Shown here piece after piece: positions 1 to 7,532 of a stretch of DNA of 64,000 nt; position 1 is the stretch's first letter; every line of letters starts with the position of its first letter. This stretch comes from JAJPXC01 sp964562375 (lineage in GTDB: Bacteria; Bacteroidota; Bacteroidia; Bacteroidales; Muribaculaceae): contig CAZLSW010000003.1 of NCBI GenBank assembly GCA_964562375.1, positions 1 through 64,000 on the forward strand, given 5' to 3'. Below the pieces are notes generated by a model, which was not told the DNA's origin, ran no database searches, and worked only from the letters and a program-made list of their open reading frames with translations. The position numbers and the translations under genes were made by a program.

Positions 1-2
1 CC

Positions 3-50
3 ACGCTCAAATGCCACCTGGTGAATAGTATTTATCCCGAACTGGGGTAA
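3..50 (+). CDS. C-terminal tail of an upstream gene (partial)
   Basis: An open frame runs from the window edge to a TAA and ends in the residues VNSIYPELG, directly before the BrxD-like gene. Only 16 codons are visible, so no family can be assigned. The one-base gap to the TTG alternative start of the next gene suggests a shared operon. By known gene order a TerB-type or helicase protein could sit here, but nothing in these bases shows it. Confidence 0.35.
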   Translation, partial: TLKCHLVNSIYPELG

Positions 51-75
51 ATTGTCAGTAACAAAAGTAACTGAC

Positions 76-1353
76 ATGACCGCACATAGTACACTATCGG
101 CGATGAATCCGCCCCGCATCATCAAGCAGCGCGACCGCGACGCTATCATCCGTTCCCTACGTTCGGGAGTTGTTCCCGCAACTGGCCTTCAACATATCCA
201 AGTGGGTAGGAGTGAGGAAATTAAGTCGTTCGTTCGCGACATCGACGCTGTGGCCGATGGAGGTGCCTCTTTGCGATTGGTGATCGGTGAATACGGTGCC
301 GGCAAGACCTTCTTCCTGTCGCTGGTGCGCACCATGGCAATGGAGCGTGGACTGTTGACAATGAAAGCCGACCTTTCTCCCGAAAAGCGATTCCATGGCA
401 CTGGTGGTCAGGCCCGTAGGTTGCTCTCCGAGTTGGTGGCGTCGCTGTCGACCCGCACCAAGACCGACGGGCAGGCGCTTCCTATGGTTCTCGATCGCTT
501 GTCGGCCAAAGCTTCGGCTGAAGGTACAACCGTGCGTCACCTGCTCGAAACGTTAACTCAACTGCCTGGTGGTCATGCTTTTGCGCAAGTGGTGGATATT
601 TATTGCCGGGCCGAAAGCGATGGCCAAAGGCTCGCCGCACAACGCTGGTTGTCAGCCGATTACACCACGCGAACTGATGCTTTGCGCGACCTTGGCGTGC
701 GTGAGTATCTCGGCGATGCCGACCTGTTCCCAACGTTACGCCTATATGCCGCATTGGCCGTGGCCGCTGGTTTCAAGGGCTTGTATGTCTGCGTGGATGA
801 GCTGGTTAACCTTTATAAAATTACTAATGCGGTGTCGCGTCGCGCCAACTATGAGGACTTGCTTTCAATCCTCAACGCCACGCTACAAGGCAACGTCCAC
901 TCGCTCGGCATTGTACTTAGCGGGACGCCGGAATTTCTCACCGACACGCGTCGTGGGCTCTACAGCTATGAGGCTCTTCGCTCGCGGTTGGCCGAAAACT
1001 CCTTAGCCGCTCAAGCTGGGTTAAAGGATTATGACTCAACGGTTTTACGACTGAGCAACTTGACTCCCGAAGAGCTGTATGTACTGTTGAAAAATCTACG
1101 CGAGGTGATGGCTTCGGGCACGCAAGGATTGCGCGAGCGTGTGCCCGACATGGCGCTCGAAGCCTATTTGCGCCACTGTTACGAAAAGATTGGCGAGAGC
1201 TATTTCCGCACGCCCCGTAACACCATCAAGGGCTTCATCGACCTTATGTCGCTGCTTGAGCAGTATCCCGAGATGGATTGGCGTGTTATCCTCCCCACGG
1301 TAGGCGTCGATGTAGACGTCGAGCCATCCCCCATGGCCGAATTCTTGCTATAA
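76..1353 (+). CDS. BrxD-like P-loop ATPase (DUF2791 family)
   Basis: Predicted cytoplasmic ATPase of the BREX BrxD/DUF2791 type. From the ATG at 76 it is 425 aa. A Walker A motif GEYGAGKT lies at about residue 71, in the typical family context of a short ATP-binding segment after an N-terminal helix (RIIKQRDRDAIIRSLRSG). A Walker B-like CVDELVNLY has its acidic pair at residues 241-242. Family members occur in BREX type 2 and in other defence-type clusters beside a helicase (BrxHI) and TerB-domain proteins. None of those partners is inside the window, and the gene converges on menF, so any such cluster would lie to the left. A TTG at 52, one base after the preceding stop, and an ATG at 103 are alternative starts. 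The family is fairly sure; a defence role is inference. Confidence 0.75.
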   Translation: MTAHSTLSAMNPPRIIKQRDRDAIIRSLRSGVVPATGLQHIQVGRSEEIKSFVRDIDAVADGGASLRLVIGEYGAGKTFFLSLVRTMAMERGLLTMKADLSPEKRFHGTGGQARRLLSELVASLSTRTKTDGQALPMVLDRLSAKASAEGTTVRHLLETLTQLPGGHAFAQVVDIYCRAESDGQRLAAQRWLSADYTTRTDALRDLGVREYLGDADLFPTLRLYAALAVAAGFKGLYVCVDELVNLYKITNAVSRRANYEDLLSILNATLQGNVHSLGIVLSGTPEFLTDTRRGLYSYEALRSRLAENSLAAQAGLKDYDSTVLRLSNLTPEELYVLLKNLREVMASGTQGLRERVPDMALEAYLRHCYEKIGESYFRTPRNTIKGFIDLMSLLEQYPEMDWRVILPTVGVDVDVEPSPMAEFLL

Positions 1354-1388
1354 CGATCGTAGGAGGACGGGGCGACCTGGCCCCGACA

Positions 1389-2420
1389 TTACAAAAACAA
1401 TGAGCGTATTGGGGTGAGTTTGGCCACCGTTTCAGTCCATTCCTTTTCAGCCGACGACTGTCCAGTGATTCCCCCTCCGGCGTAGAACACGACTTTGGTT
1501 GGCGTGAATCGAGCGCAACGTAGCACCACCCAGGCTTGGTATTCCCCCACATCCTCGCGCGTAATCTCGCAGAAACCGGCGTAGCATTCCCTGGGCTGGG
1601 ATTCAAGTCGCTCAATATCAGCCAACGACTCATAGACTGGCAATCCCGCGACAGCTGGCGTGGGACTCAGCAATGACGCCATCATCGACGGTGTATGGTG
1701 GCCTTGTAACCCCGTGATAGTCTGGCAGATATGCTCGATGTTGCCAGCCGGGAGGGTGAATGGCTCGCTCACATCGGGGTTCAATCCCATAGAACGCAGT
1801 CGCTCAACGATATAGCGGGTAACCAGCGACTGTTCTTCGCTGTTTTTGTTATCCCATGGGCCAGGAGTGCCGATTTTGCGTGTGCCAGCAAGCGCCATAG
1901 TGAAATAACTCTCTGTGTCACAGCGTAATAACACTTCGGGGGATGACATTAACCAAGCACCTGTTTCCGCCGTGTACCATGCGCAATTCATGCGGGGCGA
2001 AACCTCCGACAGCAACCGCTCGATTGCTGATATCGCTGATTCTGAGGAGATTTCCAATGATTCTACGCGCGAGAATACAGTCTTCCCTCCGTTGGCTTTA
2101 CGTTTAGCGATTATTTCTTTTACACTCCTGATATACACCTCTTTAGGAGTAGAGGAGGGCAGGGGTGGTGACGATTTTATGGAGTGGGGTGGGGGGGTGA
2201 AGTGAGGCGCCGAAACCTCGTCGAGGCGTGGCACGATAGTTGCCACCACGCGGTCACGCCAGCCGTGTATGCGAAAGCGTTCGCTTAGAAGGGGTTGGCT
2301 TGTACCATCGTCGGCGTAAAATGTCACATGGCTGTCGCCTGGCTCGGCATACGCCACAAAGGGGATTGCATGGGCCAGGCAATGGCTTATCGCGCGACGT
2401 TGATCAGTGGTTATCGGCAT
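1389..2420 (-). CDS. menF: Isochorismate synthase
   Basis: Converts chorismate to isochorismate, the first committed step of menaquinone synthesis, in the cytoplasm. The 343-aa protein has the chorismate-binding fold in its C-terminal two thirds: the LAGTRKIG segment, the EEQSLVTRYI helix with acidic residues, the PTPAVAG motif (preceded by LS, where many homologues have LH), and the closing GGGITGQS...EW segment. Its length is at the short end for the family. The start overlaps the 3' end of rimO by 17 bases, so it is the last gene of the ftsY-rimO-menF run. The other men genes are not in the window. An anthranilate or aminodeoxychorismate synthase is less likely given the size and motifs. 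Confidence 0.88.
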   Translation of the reverse strand: MPITTDQRRAISHCLAHAIPFVAYAEPGDSHVTFYADDGTSQPLLSERFRIHGWRDRVVATIVPRLDEVSAPHFTPPPHSIKSSPPLPSSTPKEVYIRSVKEIIAKRKANGGKTVFSRVESLEISSESAISAIERLLSEVSPRMNCAWYTAETGAWLMSSPEVLLRCDTESYFTMALAGTRKIGTPGPWDNKNSEEQSLVTRYIVERLRSMGLNPDVSEPFTLPAGNIEHICQTITGLQGHHTPSMMASLLSPTPAVAGLPVYESLADIERLESQPRECYAGFCEITREDVGEYQAWVVLRCARFTPTKVVFYAGGGITGQSSAEKEWTETVAKLTPIRSLFL

Positions 2421-3711
2421 CGTCTACTACGCTGGCTATCAGTTCGAAAGGTAACGCCTCTTCCACTTCGACGGTGTAAAATTCTCCACGCTTGAGCGGG
2501 TGGTACTTGCGTATCAGCACCTCGGGATCCACCTCGGGAGAGTCGTATTCGGTGCGCCCTACATAGAAATCCTCCTCCTCGCGATCGATAATCACACGCA
2601 GCCGCTCTCCTATCTTATCTTCTTGAGTCTCAAGGGATATACGCTCTTGTAGTTCCATAAGTTGCGACAGGCGTTGTTCCTTCACTTCCTGAGGGATGTC
2701 GTCGGTGAGGTTTTTGGCTCCCCAGGTGTCCTCTTCCTCGCAATAGGCGAATGCTCCCATGCGCTCAAATCGTTGCTCCTCAACGAATTGAAGTAATTCT
2801 TGGAACTCCTCTTCTCCCTCTCCAGGGAATCCCACCATCAGCGTAGTGCGGATATGGATTCCGGGAACGCATCGACGTATCTCCTTGAGTAACAGGCGTG
2901 TTTCCTCGCCGGTGATGTGGCGGCGCATATTGGCCAGCACGGGATCGGAAATATGCTGCAGGGCGATGTCGAGGTAGCGGCACACGTTTTTGTTGCGCGC
3001 CATCACGTCGAGCAACTCCATTGGGAATTGTGCAGGATAGGCGTAATGGAGTCTAATCCACTCAACCCCAGGGATTTGAGCCATTCGGTCGATCAACTCG
3101 GGCAACGCTTGGCGCTTGTAAAGGTCAAGGCCATAGCTCGAAAGGTCCTGAGCGATTACATTAAACTCTTTAACTCCCTTAGTCACAAGAGATTGTACCT
3201 CCTCAAGAATCTCGTCGATGGGGCGTGAGCGATGTCGGCCAGTGATGAGCGGAATGGCACAGAAGGCGCAGAAGCGGTTGCATCCTTCCGAAATTTTGAT
3301 GTAAGCGTGGTGGGGTCCGGTGGTAAGTACTCTGTCATAGGGAGTTACAGCCGGGTTGGAATGGGAGAGGCGCCCTACCAAAGCGGGCCAGTCAAATTTT
3401 CCATACCATCCGTCAACTTCGGGCAACTCCTCGGGAAGCTCCTTGGCGTAACGTTGCGATAAACAGCCCATTACGAATACTTTCTCCACATCTCCCTGAG
3501 ATTTTTGCTCGGTGTAATTGAGAATCTCTTCGATGGATTCCTCCTTGGCGTCGCCAATAAAACCGCAAGTGTTGATTATCACCACGTTGGCTGGTTCGTC
3601 CTCATTTTTGAGAATGAGTCCGGCGTCGGCCAACATCTTCATAAGTCGCTCGGAATCAAAGAGATTCTTGGAGCAGCCGAGCGATACAACCTTAACTGTC
3701 TTGCGTGGCAT
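2404..3711 (-). CDS. rimO: Ribosomal protein S12 methylthiotransferase
   Basis: Radical SAM enzyme that adds a methylthio group to the conserved aspartate of ribosomal protein S12. The 435-aa protein has the three domains of the family. The N-terminal MTTase domain has its three cluster cysteines in LGCSKN, INTCGF and VMGCLS. The radical SAM core has the CNRFCAFC motif (C-x3-C-x2-C) followed by PLITGRHRSR. A C-terminal TRAM domain begins near GERLRVIIDREEEDFYVGR. The opening SLGCSKNLFDSE is characteristic of RimO rather than MiaB. The start overlaps the ftsY stop by one base, implying co-transcription. Confidence 0.95.
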   Translation of the reverse strand: MPRKTVKVVSLGCSKNLFDSERLMKMLADAGLILKNEDEPANVVIINTCGFIGDAKEESIEEILNYTEQKSQGDVEKVFVMGCLSQRYAKELPEELPEVDGWYGKFDWPALVGRLSHSNPAVTPYDRVLTTGPHHAYIKISEGCNRFCAFCAIPLITGRHRSRPIDEILEEVQSLVTKGVKEFNVIAQDLSSYGLDLYKRQALPELIDRMAQIPGVEWIRLHYAYPAQFPMELLDVMARNKNVCRYLDIALQHISDPVLANMRRHITGEETRLLLKEIRRCVPGIHIRTTLMVGFPGEGEEEFQELLQFVEEQRFERMGAFAYCEEEDTWGAKNLTDDIPQEVKEQRLSQLMELQERISLETQEDKIGERLRVIIDREEEDFYVGRTEYDSPEVDPEVLIRKYHPLKRGEFYTVEVEEALPFELIASVVDDADNH

Positions 3712-4673
3712 TACTTGTCGCCGAAGAGTGATTCAACAAATTCGCGCTTGTGGAACACTTGCAGGTCGTTAATCCCCTCACCCAGACCGATATACTTCAC
3801 GGGTATCTTGAATTGGTCGGAAATGCCTATTACGACTCCACCCTTGGCTGTGCCGTCCAACTTGGTGATTGCCAACTCGTTGACCTGCGTGGCGGCTACG
3901 AATTGACGAGCCTGCTCGAAAGCGTTTTGGCCTGTTGATCCGTCAAGCACGAGCAGCACCTCATGGGGCGCGTCGGGTACCACCTTCTGCATCACGTTGC
4001 GTATCTTGGTCAACTCGTCCATCAGGCCTTTCTTGTTGTGGAGGCGCCCAGCGGTGTCGATGATTACCACGTCGATGTCGTTGGCCTTGGCCGATTGTAG
4101 CGTGTCGTAGGCGACGGCTGCCGGGTCGGAGCCGAGCTTTTGCTTAATTACCGGAACGCCAGCGCGTTCGCCCCATATGTCGAGCTGCTCAACGGCGGCA
4201 GCGCGGAAGGTGTCGGCGGCTCCGAGCATCACCTTGTTGCCAGCGTTCTTGAACTGAGCGGCCAATTTGCCGATCGTGGTGGTTTTGCCCACACCGTTGA
4301 CACCTACCACCATGATTACGTGGGGTTTATGTCCTTCGGGTACCTTGAAGTCATCGGAAGCGGCTGTCTCATTGTCGTTCTCGGCAAGAAGGTCGGTAAT
4401 CTCCTCACACAGGAGTCGATTCAACTCACTGGAACTCACGTATTTATCACGGGCCACGCGGGCTTCGATGCGCTCGATTATCTTGAGGGTGGTGTCGACG
4501 CCCACGTCGGAGGTGATGAACACCTCCTCGAGGTTGTCGAGGATTTCATCGTCGATTTTCGACTTTCCGGCCACGGCGCGGGCCAGCTTGGCGAATACAC
4601 CTTCCTTGGTGCGCTCAAGGCCGCGGTCGAGTGTCTCTTTTTTCTCTTTGGAGAAGAAGTTGAAAATTCCCAT
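3711..4673 (-). CDS. ftsY: Signal recognition particle receptor FtsY
   Basis: SRP receptor GTPase that docks ribosome-nascent chain-SRP complexes at the inner membrane. At 320 aa it has the NG domain and only a short N-terminal helix (MGIFNFFSKEKKETLDRGL) in place of the long acidic A domain of E. coli. GTPase motifs are GVNGVGKTTTIGKLA (G1), the DTFRAAAVEQL segment, DTAGRLHNK (G3) and TKLDGTAKGG (G4). It is first of three tightly packed minus-strand genes (ftsY-rimO-menF). No clear Bacteroidetes promoter was found upstream; the gap instead holds an inverted-repeat element. Confidence 0.95.
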   Translation of the reverse strand: MGIFNFFSKEKKETLDRGLERTKEGVFAKLARAVAGKSKIDDEILDNLEEVFITSDVGVDTTLKIIERIEARVARDKYVSSSELNRLLCEEITDLLAENDNETAASDDFKVPEGHKPHVIMVVGVNGVGKTTTIGKLAAQFKNAGNKVMLGAADTFRAAAVEQLDIWGERAGVPVIKQKLGSDPAAVAYDTLQSAKANDIDVVIIDTAGRLHNKKGLMDELTKIRNVMQKVVPDAPHEVLLVLDGSTGQNAFEQARQFVAATQVNELAITKLDGTAKGGVVIGISDQFKIPVKYIGLGEGINDLQVFHKREFVESLFGDK

Positions 4674-4720
4674 ATCATCACAATTTTACGCGAAGTTAAC
4701 GAAAAAATTCGGGATTTCTT

Positions 4721-4953
4721 AATTCAACTTTCTCAAGTTATGAAACCACGAATAAACACTAATGAGCAACAATAAGTTAACTGCGATTCTAATAATATTT
4801 AAAGAGCTTACGCTCTTATAATTTACACTAATGCTGATAGCGTTTCATTATTGAAATTCGTGTTAATTCTTTGCGCTGCAAAGCTTAATTCTTTAATGAT
4901 AATATAATCTTAATCGCTGAATTAGTGAATATTAGTGTTAATTCGTGGTTTCT
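4721..4953. repeat. AT-rich inverted-repeat element, copy A
   Basis: A non-coding segment of about 233 bp between ftsY and the MurU-like gene. Its ends are near-perfect inverted repeats: GAAACCACGAATAAACACTA from 4742 on the left, and the complement of AGAAACCACGAATTAACACT read inward from 4953 on the right. Inside are two conserved hairpins: AGAGC-TTAC-GCTCT near 4803 and CTTTGC-GCT-GCAAAG at 4869-4883. A second copy is at 55462-55693. No open frame is conserved between the copies, so it resembles a MITE or a structured RNA element. Confidence 0.8.
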
Positions 4954-5099
4954 TGGATAACTTGCAAAACTTGGATTTCTTAAATATTTAACAAGCGTGT
5001 AATCTTCAGGAAACTACGAGAATTATTTCTACCACCATCACTGCCGTGGGCTGCAAGGGGAGCGGGATAAACTTTCCATCGAGCTGGTTGTGCATTTTT

Positions 5100-5145
5100 A
5101 AACCGACCGGGGGTGACCCCGCAATAACTTGCGGGGCACGGTGAC
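5100..5145. repeat. GC-rich palindromic repeat after the MurU-like gene
   Basis: CCCCGCAA (5117-5124) and TTGCGGGG (5129-5136) form an 8-bp stem, followed by the recurrent core GCGGGGCACGGTG. The repeat starts 13 bases downstream of the stop of the MurU-like gene and may also serve as its 3' hairpin. It belongs to the repeat family described at 10918, 28779, 36602 and 48903. Confidence 0.7.
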
Positions 5146-5157
5146 GCTATGGCGCTT

Positions 5158-5988
5158 TCAAAAGAGGGCTCGGGCCTGGGCGAGGGTGGCGTGGGAGCCG
5201 ACGTCGACCCAGCGGTAAGGGGTGGGGGAGAGGTAACCGTGGATGTCTTCGCCGTTGAGCGCCTCGTGGAGGTAGAAGGGGATGATGCCGAAAGGAGGGA
5301 TGGCGACCCCGCGGTGACCTGCGGGGCACGGTGGCGCAATGGTTGAGGCATAGGCAGCAAGATTGTGAAGAAAGTGGGGGGAGATGATGTGGATGCCGCT
5401 GAAGGCGAGAGGGGTAAGGGCTGGTGTCCGACCGGGGTCGGTTGAAAGTGTCCGACCGGGGTGGGTAGGGCTTCCATTCTCTTGATATAGGTCCGGGGGG
5501 ATGGTTTCGCCAGTTTTGGTGTTGATCCAGGCTCGTAGGCGCATTTGGTTGTCCCACAGGAGATAACGGGAGGTCGTACGGTCCTTGACGAGAAGTGTGG
5601 CGAGGGCTCCCGTGCGGTTATGAGCCTCCTCCATCGCCTTGAAATCCAGGTCGGTAAGGATGTCAACGTTGTGCACGAGAATCGGCTCGTCGCCCTCGAA
5701 GAGCGGGGCGGCTTTAAGCAATCCACCGCCTGTGTCAAGGAGCAGGTCGCTTTCGTCGGAGATAGAGATATCGACTCCGAAATTGTTGTTATCACGCAGA
5801 AAATCAACGATTTGCTGTGCGAGATAGTGTACGTTGACGACAATATGGGAAATTCCCGCTGCCTTGATGTTTTCGATAACTCGCTGAATCATAGGCTTTC
5901 CGCCGACGTCAACAAGCGCCTTGGGGATAGTGTCGGTGATCGGTGCGAGCCGCGTGCCCAATCCCGCGGCGAAAATCATAGCTTTCAT
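5158..5988 (-). CDS. MurU-like sugar-phosphate nucleotidyltransferase with two repeat-derived inserts
   Basis: Predicted cytoplasmic NDP-sugar pyrophosphorylase of 276 aa. The N-terminus MKAMIFAAGLGTRLAPIT is the nucleotide-binding signature, and KALVDVGGKPMIQRVIENI and the VHNVDIL metal-binding region follow. It overlaps the upstream kinase by four bases (ATGA), the arrangement of AmgK and MurU in MurNAc recycling. I infer that it makes UDP-MurNAc from MurNAc-1-phosphate. Two stretches look foreign: residues about 167-189 (SPTHPGRTLSTDPGRTPAL), encoded by a CTTCCATTCTCTTGA-type repeat, and about 217-229 (PPCPAGHRGVAI), encoded by a GCGGGGCAC-type palindrome. The reading frame survives both, and the C-terminal YRWVDVGS motif is intact. 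Confidence 0.8.
   Translation of the reverse strand: MKAMIFAAGLGTRLAPITDTIPKALVDVGGKPMIQRVIENIKAAGISHIVVNVHYLAQQIVDFLRDNNNFGVDISISDESDLLLDTGGGLLKAAPLFEGDEPILVHNVDILTDLDFKAMEEAHNRTGALATLLVKDRTTSRYLLWDNQMRLRAWINTKTGETIPPDLYQENGSPTHPGRTLSTDPGRTPALTPLAFSGIHIISPHFLHNLAAYASTIAPPCPAGHRGVAIPPFGIIPFYLHEALNGEDIHGYLSPTPYRWVDVGSHATLAQARALF
5301..5335. repeat. GC-rich palindromic repeat inside the MurU-like gene (second insert)
   Basis: The bases ACCCCGCGGTGACCTGCGGG form a hairpin followed by GCACGGTGG, the same core as in the intergenic copies. On the minus strand it encodes PPCPAGHRGVAI within the nucleotidyltransferase. Nearly the same peptide, PPCPAVCRG, is encoded by the copy in hemW. Confidence 0.75.
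5425..5490. repeat. CTTCCATTCTCTTGA-type repeat inside the MurU-like gene (first insert)
   Basis: Two GTCCGACCGGGGT units about 20 bases apart are followed by CTTCCATTCTCTTGAT. The same order (a GTCGAC or CGACCGGGG palindrome, then CTTCCATTCTCTTGA) occurs between genes at 23607-23640 and 29995-30030. Here it is translated in frame. Confidence 0.7.
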
Positions 5989-7418
5989 CGACGTGGCAGG
6001 AATGTTTGTTCGATATTCTGCTCACGGTGAACGAGTTCCACCTTCACGTTGAATTTTTGGTGGATGTGCTCGGCCAGATGCTGGGCGCAGTAAACCGAGC
6101 GGTGCTGGCCACCGGTGCAGCCGAAAGAAACCATAAGATTGGTGAACCCGCGTTCCTTGTACCGCTCCACCGATGCGTCGACCATCTCGGTAGCGTGCTC
6201 GAGGAAGGTGAGGATTTCGCCGTCGTTCTCCAGGAAGGAGATCACTTGCGGGTCGAGGCCCGTGAATGGCTTGTAACGCTCGTATTTACCGGGGTTGTTA
6301 ACTGCGCGACAATCAAACACATAGCCGCCGCCGTTTCCCGAGGTGTCGTTGGGGATTCCCTTCTTGTAGGCGAAGCTCAACACTTTTACGGTGAGGGAGC
6401 GCTTCTCCAATTCGTCGGAGAACTGTTTCATCTCGGTTAACTGCTTGAGTACCTGGCTCAAATAAGGATATTCGGGGTAAGGCTCCTCGAGAAGCGTGCG
6501 AAGGTTGGCGATGGCGAATGGCACCGACTGCATGAAATGGGGTTTCTTCTCGAAGTATCCTCTAAAACCGTATGCACCAAGCACTTGCAGCGTTCGGAAA
6601 AGCACGAAATGGCGCAGCTGCTCGTGGAAATATTCCTTGTCGACGGGCTTGTACTTGCGCAGGGCATCGATATACTCATCGATAAGCTCCTGGCGCAGGG
6701 AGTCGGGGAGGTTGGCTTTGGCTTGCCACAGGAATGAGGCGACGTCGTAATAGAACGGGCCCTTGCGGCCACCTTGGAAATCGATGAGCCATGGGGTGCC
6801 GTCGGGACGAAGCATCACGTTGCGCGACTGGAAATCGCGGTACATGAACGTGCTCGACTGGCTGCGCATCAGTACCTCGGCCATTGCTTGGAAATCGTCC
6901 TCAAGGCGATCCTCCGAGAATTCCAGCCCGGTAGCCTTTAAGAAGCAGTATTTGAAGTAGTTAAGGTCCCACATGATTGACCTCACGTCAAACTCAGCCA
7001 AGGGGTAGCACTTGGAGAAATCCAGGCCTACGGCACCGTTGAACTGCACATCGGGTAGCAGCCGTATCGTCTTGACCAGCAAATCTTTCTCCTCGGCGGA
7101 GAATGAGCGGGTAGCTCGTCCCTTTGCGATGGCCTGGAACAGAAGGCTATCGCCCAAGTCCTCTTGGAGATATGCCATTTTGTCGTCGCTTACGGCCAAT
7201 ACCTCAGGCACCGGCAGACCCCGCTCGCGGAAATGTTGGTCGAGGTAGATAAACGCCTCGTTTTCAGGAAGCGACGTGCCCAATACGCCGATCAGGGATT
7301 TGGGACCTAAGAGACGGAAATAGCGCCGGTTGCTGCCCGATGAGGGGAGCTCAATCACTTGCTGCGGCTCTTGGCCGGTGACGTCGCGGTATAGTTTGGT
7401 AAGGATAGATGCGTCCAT
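5985..7418 (-). CDS. Aminoglycoside-phosphotransferase-fold sugar kinase fused to a RapZ C-terminal domain
   Basis: A two-domain cytoplasmic protein of 477 aa. Residues about 1-330 are a kinase of the APH/AmgK type: the catalytic loop MYRDFQSRNVML and the metal-binding WLIDFQGGRKGPFYYD are both present. Residues about 345-477 match the RapZ C-terminal domain, including LMVSFGCTGGQHRSVY near the end. AmgK phosphorylates MurNAc/GlcNAc at the anomeric position. RapZ-C of E. coli senses glucosamine-6-phosphate. The overlap with the MurU-like gene supports a role in cell-wall sugar salvage. That the RapZ domain is a sensor regulating the kinase is inference. Confidence 0.85.
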   Translation of the reverse strand: MDASILTKLYRDVTGQEPQQVIELPSSGSNRRYFRLLGPKSLIGVLGTSLPENEAFIYLDQHFRERGLPVPEVLAVSDDKMAYLQEDLGDSLLFQAIAKGRATRSFSAEEKDLLVKTIRLLPDVQFNGAVGLDFSKCYPLAEFDVRSIMWDLNYFKYCFLKATGLEFSEDRLEDDFQAMAEVLMRSQSSTFMYRDFQSRNVMLRPDGTPWLIDFQGGRKGPFYYDVASFLWQAKANLPDSLRQELIDEYIDALRKYKPVDKEYFHEQLRHFVLFRTLQVLGAYGFRGYFEKKPHFMQSVPFAIANLRTLLEEPYPEYPYLSQVLKQLTEMKQFSDELEKRSLTVKVLSFAYKKGIPNDTSGNGGGYVFDCRAVNNPGKYERYKPFTGLDPQVISFLENDGEILTFLEHATEMVDASVERYKERGFTNLMVSFGCTGGQHRSVYCAQHLAEHIHQKFNVKVELVHREQNIEQTFLPRR

Positions 7419-7452
7419 TAGTTGCGAATTTTACGCGAAATTAGTGAAATTT

Positions 7453-7483
7453 TTGCGATTGCGCCGAAAAGTTGCTATCTTTG
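7453..7483 (+). promoter_or_regulatory. Bacteroidetes-type promoter for the Fe-S protein operon
   Basis: TTG at 7453-7455 and TATCTTTG at 7476-7483 are separated by 20 bases, matching the TTG / TAnnTTTG consensus. It places the transcript start near 7490, which supports the ATG at 7533 as start rather than the upstream in-frame TTG at 7422. Confidence 0.7.
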
Positions 7484-7532
7484 CGCAATAAGCGATAAGA
7501 ATCTAATATTCACAATCATTATTACAAGGTAT

